Of a stretch of 6,397 nucleotides of DNA, positions 3,663 to 6,397 are shown in pieces. The stretch lies in NCBI GenBank assembly GCA_938008555.1, contig CALLKE010000189.1, positions 1 to 6,397 of the forward strand, written 5' to 3'. How positions within the stretch are numbered: the first letter of the stretch is position 1; the number at the start of each line of letters is the position of its first letter. Both the position numbers and the translations under genes were made by a program. A model generated the notes under the pieces. That model saw only the letters and a program-made list of their open reading frames with translations, did not search any database and was not told the origin of the DNA. Source of the stretch: an uncultured Pedobacter sp. (GTDB taxonomy: Bacteria; Bacteroidota; Bacteroidia; Sphingobacteriales; Sphingobacteriaceae).

Positions 3663-4598
3663 ATGGGCAACAAATCCTGTAAGTCCAAATTAATTATTTA
3701 TTCCAAATTTATTAGCGGTGATTTGGCCGATAAAGCTGCATTAACACAAACATTTAATTCGCTAAAAGATGTTGATAATGAAGTCTTATTTGTTAAGGCT
3801 AAAATGGGACAATATAAATTCTTCGCATTTGGAGGTATTTATCGCGATCATTTGTTTAATTCATTTTCAGCAAATGGGATAAGTATATATGTTTTTGGTA
3901 ATCCTATCGATGAAAGTATAGGTATACTTTTACGAGGTAGAAGGATCAATACACTGATTAAATATAAAGGTGTTACAGTCAGTAGAGCTGTCAATTCAGC
4001 GATTTATAGGGAGATTGGGGCAAATAATGTACTTGCAGAATTCGAATGCATTAAAGATAGCTATATTTATGAACTATGTCGAGCCGCATTATTACAAGGC
4101 TTAGTTATTATAGATAAGGATTATTCTCTTTCTTCGAAAGAGATCCTTCAGAAGGAAGGAAAGAATTATTCTCCTTCTAAAAGGAGTGATACTATACCAT
4201 GCAATTATAGAAATGACGAATTACCACATATGAGAATTATAAAAGATTTCAATAATGAATGTTCAGTAGTGTTAGGATTTAGTCATTCAACCGTGATTAC
4301 AGGAGCATTTATGGTAGGAGATCAAGCACGAATAACTACTATATTAGATGGTTATACATTAATTTCGGATAGCGAGTATTCAAATCTGATCGAAAACAAT
4401 GAAGGGTCTCTTTCTTCGAAAGGATATGATCCTATTCCGATACAATTAGATTGGACTATAGGATATAATAATTGGATGAAAATTCTAGTTACTTTTATCT
4501 TACGCAAAATCATCAATAGAGAATATCGGAAAGAAATTCCTAGGATTTATGAAGGTATAGCTATTTCAACAGTCAAACGTGCAAATAATCCTTGCTAA
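3663..4598 (+). CDS. Tandem paralog A, unknown protein with MGNKxC start, 311 aa
   Basis: A complete frame from ATG (aaaATGGG) to TAA, clearly homologous along its length to the next gene. Shared blocks are MGNKxC (1-6), TQTFNxLK (28-35), SYIYExCxAALLQGL (133-147), PxxRIIxD (188-195), IINREY (283-288) and IPRIYEGIAI...KRAN (292-308). MGNKSC fits the N-myristoylation pattern (Gly2, small residue at position 6), and Cys6 could be acylated, so membrane attachment is possible; the pattern is permissive and this is inference. There is no transmembrane helix. Relative to its partner it carries two insertions of about 23 and 19 residues (near 155-177 and 245-263). Each contains the same 16-nt in-frame repeat encoding SLSSK, at residues 155-159 and 249-253. 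It also has a three-residue tail (NPC) whose codons lie inside a hairpin over the stop. The family is not recognised; the function is unknown. Confidence 0.75.
   Translation: MGNKSCKSKLIIYSKFISGDLADKAALTQTFNSLKDVDNEVLFVKAKMGQYKFFAFGGIYRDHLFNSFSANGISIYVFGNPIDESIGILLRGRRINTLIKYKGVTVSRAVNSAIYREIGANNVLAEFECIKDSYIYELCRAALLQGLVIIDKDYSLSSKEILQKEGKNYSPSKRSDTIPCNYRNDELPHMRIIKDFNNECSVVLGFSHSTVITGAFMVGDQARITTILDGYTLISDSEYSNLIENNEGSLSSKGYDPIPIQLDWTIGYNNWMKILVTFILRKIINREYRKEIPRIYEGIAISTVKRANNPC
4125..4186 (+). repeat. Insertion of three hairpins inside paralog A
   Basis: Three small perfect palindromes follow one another: CTCTTTC-TTC-GAAAGAG (4126-4142), TCCTTC-A-GAAGGA (4144-4156) and CTCCTT-CTAA-AAGGAG (4171-4186). 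They fill an insertion of about 23 codons absent from the neighbouring paralog, and the reading frame is kept. The first has the CTTTC/GAAAG core of the intergenic palindromes, and 16 of its bases (4125-4140) recur exactly at 4407-4422. Confidence 0.6.
4407..4432 (+). repeat. Second in-frame hairpin insertion in paralog A
   Basis: TCTCTTTCTTCGAAAG (4407-4422) is identical to 4125-4140 and in the same reading frame, 282 bp downstream. It contains CTTTC-TTC-GAAAG and runs into GGAT-ATG-ATCC (4422-4432). The surrounding insertion of about 19 codons is absent from the second paralog. Confidence 0.6.
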
Positions 4599-4652
4599 AG
4601 GATAATATCTTTGTAGCTAAAAGATATTATCTTTTAGCCATAAAGATAATAT
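4588..4652 (+). terminator. Multi-hairpin region over and after the paralog A stop
   Basis: ATCCTT (4588-4593) pairs with AAGGAT (4598-4603), enclosing the TAA stop. Next, GATAATATCTTT (4601-4612) pairs perfectly over 12 bp with 4620-4631. The latter arm can instead pair through 4624-4634 with 4642-4652 (11 bp), so the two larger hairpins exclude each other. A T run (4652-4657) follows. This lies between the tandem paralogs and is the strongest 3'-end signal in the window. Confidence 0.65.
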
Positions 4653-4667
4653 TTTTTATAGTAAAAT

Positions 4668-4678
4668 TTTGAATTAAA
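4668..4678 (+). promoter_or_regulatory. TTTGAATTAAA promoter-like motif of paralog B
   Basis: It ends 11 nt before the ATG at 4690, the same spacing as in paralog A. The similarity runs on into the start codon region (24 of 27 matches), which shows that the duplication included the promoter. Confidence 0.5.
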
Positions 4679-4689
4679 CAAATCCTAAA

Positions 4690-5478
4690 ATGGGTAATAA
4701 AAACTGTACTGCTAGAATATCTATTAATCCCAAATTTATTGATGGTAAATTGGCTGCTGAAGCTGCCCAAACACAAACTTTTAATTTATTAAAAAATTTT
4801 GGTAATGAGTTGATTTTCAATAAATCTAAATACTGGGGTCCTACAGAAATACCAGCATTAGGAGGTAGTATACTCGTCTCCCCATTTAATGAATTCTCTA
4901 TTAAAGGAATGAGAATCTATGTAGAAGATCCGCAGGGAAAATTATATATAGTATTGCTTGGTGAAGTCACTGATGCCACGATATTGTATAGACGCAAAAC
5001 TATCAGTCAAGCTATTAATTTGACTATTGAACGCGAAATCTGGGCGAATACGGTTCTAGAAGAATTTAGTGGCATTAAAGGTAGCTATATCTATGAATAT
5101 TGCAAAGCTGCATTACTACAAGGGCTATATATTGCTGGAGAGCTAAACCTAAATCAGCCTCTGTATGGTAATCATGTTCCTTATTTAAGAATTATTAGGG
5201 ATTATAAATATCAATATTCTGTAGTATTAGGTTTTATCGATGATTTAGTGATAACCGAAAATCAGGTTGGTAGACCTGCTGATACTGTTATAGATGGATT
5301 TGAATTGGTTACTAGAGATGAATATAAAAAACTCAAAGTTACTCCAATTACTGATATTAATAATTCGGCAAAACTGATTAAGTTTATACTGAATAAAATT
5401 ATTAATCGTGAATACGATGATAGTATCCCTAGAATTTATGAAGGTATAGCTATTGTACGCACTAAACGAGCTAATTGA
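4690..5478 (+). CDS. Tandem paralog B, unknown protein with MGNKxC start, 262 aa
   Basis: A complete frame from ATG (aaaATGGG) to TGA, showing that TGA is used as stop here. It shares with paralog A the start MGNKNC, TQTFNLLK (28-35), SYIYEYCKAALLQGL (132-146), IINREY (238-243) and IPRIYEGIAI...KRAN (247-262). A 21-nt stretch near the 3' ends (4545-4565 and 5434-5454) is identical in DNA. It lacks both insertions and the C-terminal NPC, so it probably shows the original form of the family. MGNKNC again fits the permissive N-myristoylation pattern; conservation of Gly2 and Cys6 between otherwise diverged copies is the best argument for lipid attachment. No membrane helix, enzyme motif or known fold is visible. 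It converges on the DNA polymerase gene with a 34-bp gap and has no strong hairpin after its stop, unlike paralog A. Confidence 0.75.
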   Translation: MGNKNCTARISINPKFIDGKLAAEAAQTQTFNLLKNFGNELIFNKSKYWGPTEIPALGGSILVSPFNEFSIKGMRIYVEDPQGKLYIVLLGEVTDATILYRRKTISQAINLTIEREIWANTVLEEFSGIKGSYIYEYCKAALLQGLYIAGELNLNQPLYGNHVPYLRIIRDYKYQYSVVLGFIDDLVITENQVGRPADTVIDGFELVTRDEYKKLKVTPITDINNSAKLIKFILNKIINREYDDSIPRIYEGIAIVRTKRAN

Positions 5479-5512
5479 CAATAGAATTATATAGAAAGAG
5501 AATCTTATAAGG

Positions 5513-6217
5513 CTAACTAGATCGATCTTCAGGCTTAATGTATGGTTTTTTCACTTTCTTAAAGATATCTTTTTCCGATGTGACAGGGATCATTTTGCCA
5601 TTACGCCAAATGCCGTATTCGTTCAGCTTTATGCCGAGTTTTGCGCAATGCATTGTCATATGAATATTGAATTCGCGACTGCCAGTATAATGCAGTAATG
5701 CCGCTGGATAATGCAACTCATCTGTAAAAACTACATCAACAGGAATCCAGCGATGATGCTTATCGGCAATATGGGGATTAATTTTAGCTGATCCAACAGG
5801 AATATTGCCATGAAGGCGAAATAATGCCCTAATCTTATGCGTTCCCATATTAATAATTTTAACGTTTTCCGATTCCTGCAAAACGCGTCGTTTCGGCTCG
5901 AGCACTAACACATCGCCATCACCCATTTCCTCCTTTCCACGGCGATAAGAGCCAACCAATTCGCACTTCTTGTAAGGCTCAAACAGATGAAAATATTTGT
6001 GTGCAAATTCCTCTAATTCAGCACGGGAAAATGGCTTTCCATCAAGATATCTCAATGCGAGCATTGATTCTCGTGGTAATTTGTCAATATCGTCATCTTT
6101 GATATCTGAAATGGATTCTACTTTGTACGGGATACCTTTATAAGTGCCATTATTCAACTCATGCAGTCGCATTTCGCCTAATCCCGGCAAATCCTTCAGC
6201 GTCAATGCCCATAACAT
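5513..6217 (-). CDS. polX: Family X DNA polymerase (pol beta-like) without the lyase domain
   Basis: This 234-residue protein is a nucleotidyltransferase of the pol beta type, expected to fill short gaps in base-excision repair of viral DNA. Order of parts: a helix-hairpin-helix in the D/finger-type subdomain (LPGLGEMRL, 10-18); the palm with GSYRRGK (89-95) and the metal-binding GDGD (Asp100, Asp102); a third catalytic Asp in PVDVVF (Asp161); YTGSREFN (177-184), which carries the steric-gate aromatic position; then NEYGIW (199-204) and SEKDIF (214-219), ending PEDRSS much like the end of vertebrate pol beta. All three catalytic aspartates are present. The protein begins where pol beta has reached about residue 100, so the N-terminal 8-kDa dRP-lyase domain is absent. 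A stop codon lies immediately before the ATG, so this is a real start and no missed exon-like piece precedes it. African swine fever virus PolX is likewise reduced (174 aa), though more so. Confidence 0.93.
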   Translation of the reverse strand: MLWALTLKDLPGLGEMRLHELNNGTYKGIPYKVESISDIKDDDIDKLPRESMLALRYLDGKPFSRAELEEFAHKYFHLFEPYKKCELVGSYRRGKEEMGDGDVLVLEPKRRVLQESENVKIINMGTHKIRALFRLHGNIPVGSAKINPHIADKHHRWIPVDVVFTDELHYPAALLHYTGSREFNIHMTMHCAKLGIKLNEYGIWRNGKMIPVTSEKDIFKKVKKPYIKPEDRSS

Positions 6218-6302
6218 TTATTAGTAAAAAATATTATTTTTTAGTATTTAAATAAAATTTACTAATAAATATATTATTTTTTAGGATTTAAATAAATTTT
6301 AC
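6216..6302. repeat. AT-rich 40-bp tandem duplication and inverted repeat before polX
   Basis: Positions 6221-6260 and 6261-6300 are two copies of a 40-bp unit; the last 30 bases match at 28 positions, while the first 10 differ. In addition ATTTATTAGTAAA (6216-6228, overlapping two bases of the start codon) is the exact reverse complement of 6258-6270, giving a 13-bp stem with a 29-nt loop. The region must contain the polX promoter. No TTGAATT motif is present. Confidence 0.6.
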
Positions 6303-6312
6303 ATAAAAAATC

Positions 6313-6378
6313 TTAGTGAGGTAAATATTTGATCATGTTTCGTAGGAAATCCAAAATGCATTCTTGAGTAGTTTTGCC
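6313..6378 (-). CDS. C-terminal end of a further gene, truncated by the contig end
   Basis: Reading from the right edge, 21 codons encode GKTTQECILDFLRNMIKYLPH before TAA (6313-6315). The sequence has the pattern of an amphipathic C-terminal helix (ILDFLRNMIKYL). It is too short to identify, and an open run of 21 codons can occur by chance in this DNA. It would lie on the same strand as polX, directly upstream of it, with the 40-bp repeats between them. Confidence 0.4.
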   Translation of the reverse strand, partial: GKTTQECILDFLRNMIKYLPH

Positions 6379-6379
6379 T

Positions 6380-6397
6380 AGATCGGAAGAGCGTCGT
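6380..6397. other. Illumina adapter sequence at the contig end
   Basis: AGATCGGAAGAGCGTCGT is an exact 18-base match to the start of the standard Illumina TruSeq universal adapter read-through. It is not biological. The real sequence ends at 6379 (the first A could belong to either), and no frame should be extended across it. Confidence 0.95.

Noticed and set aside
5245..5481. 78-residue minus-strand frame rich in Ser, Ile, Asn and Phe
   Set aside because: It is antisense to the conserved C-terminal half of paralog B; the composition is what complementing AT-rich coding sequence gives.
5519..5528. AGATCGATCT palindrome at the 3' end of polX
   Set aside because: It is only 10 bases, inside coding sequence, with no loop; chance occurrence is likely.

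Overview
The window looks like a piece of a nucleocytoplasmic large DNA virus (Nucleocytoviricota) genome, probably the end of a metagenome-type contig. It is AT-rich and gene-dense, with genes on both strands and short gaps. Start codons sit in an A-rich context, mostly aaaATGG, with no Shine-Dalgarno sequences, which suggests eukaryotic-type translation. Two genes are recognisable: an RNA polymerase Rpb5-like subunit and a family X DNA polymerase. Both are typical of large DNA viruses that carry their own transcription and repair machinery. The other proteins are unrecognised. I cannot assign a family; pithovirus/orpheovirus-like and mimivirus-like groups are both possible. The last 18 bases are Illumina adapter, so genuine sequence ends at about 6379.

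Layout. At 1-970 a 5'-truncated unknown gene (+) converges on a small unknown gene (-). At 970-2390 two minus-strand genes follow: an Asn/Tyr-rich protein with a virion-protein look, and a single-pass membrane protein. They are separated by 353 bp holding hairpins and a short open-frame remnant. At 2388-2630 a divergent intergenic region is packed with four hairpins. At 2631-3605 RPB5 (+) converges on a small unknown gene (-). At 3663-5478 there is a tandem pair of paralogous genes (+), duplicated together with their promoter, both starting MGNKxC. At 5513-6217 lies family X DNA polymerase (-), which has the finger, palm and thumb parts but no lyase domain. At 6313-6379 is the 3' end of one more minus-strand gene.

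The most unusual content is the small palindromes. (1) Three hairpins share the loop GCAAGA with different stems. Two of them stand in sense orientation 33 and 34 nt upstream of the two divergent ATGs (membrane protein and RPB5); the third overlaps the membrane-protein stop codon. (2) A dispersed palindrome with a CTTTC/GAAAG core occurs between genes. Hairpins with the same core also lie, in frame, inside two insertions that distinguish one tandem paralog from the other. (3) Most gene ends carry a hairpin at or just after the stop codon, three of them overlapping it, in the manner of the mimivirus hairpin signal for mRNA 3' ends. (4) The membrane-protein gene is bracketed by inverted copies of two, perhaps three, of these repeat families in nested order.

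All functions except RPB5 and PolX are open. The repeat observations come directly from the bases; their roles are inference.
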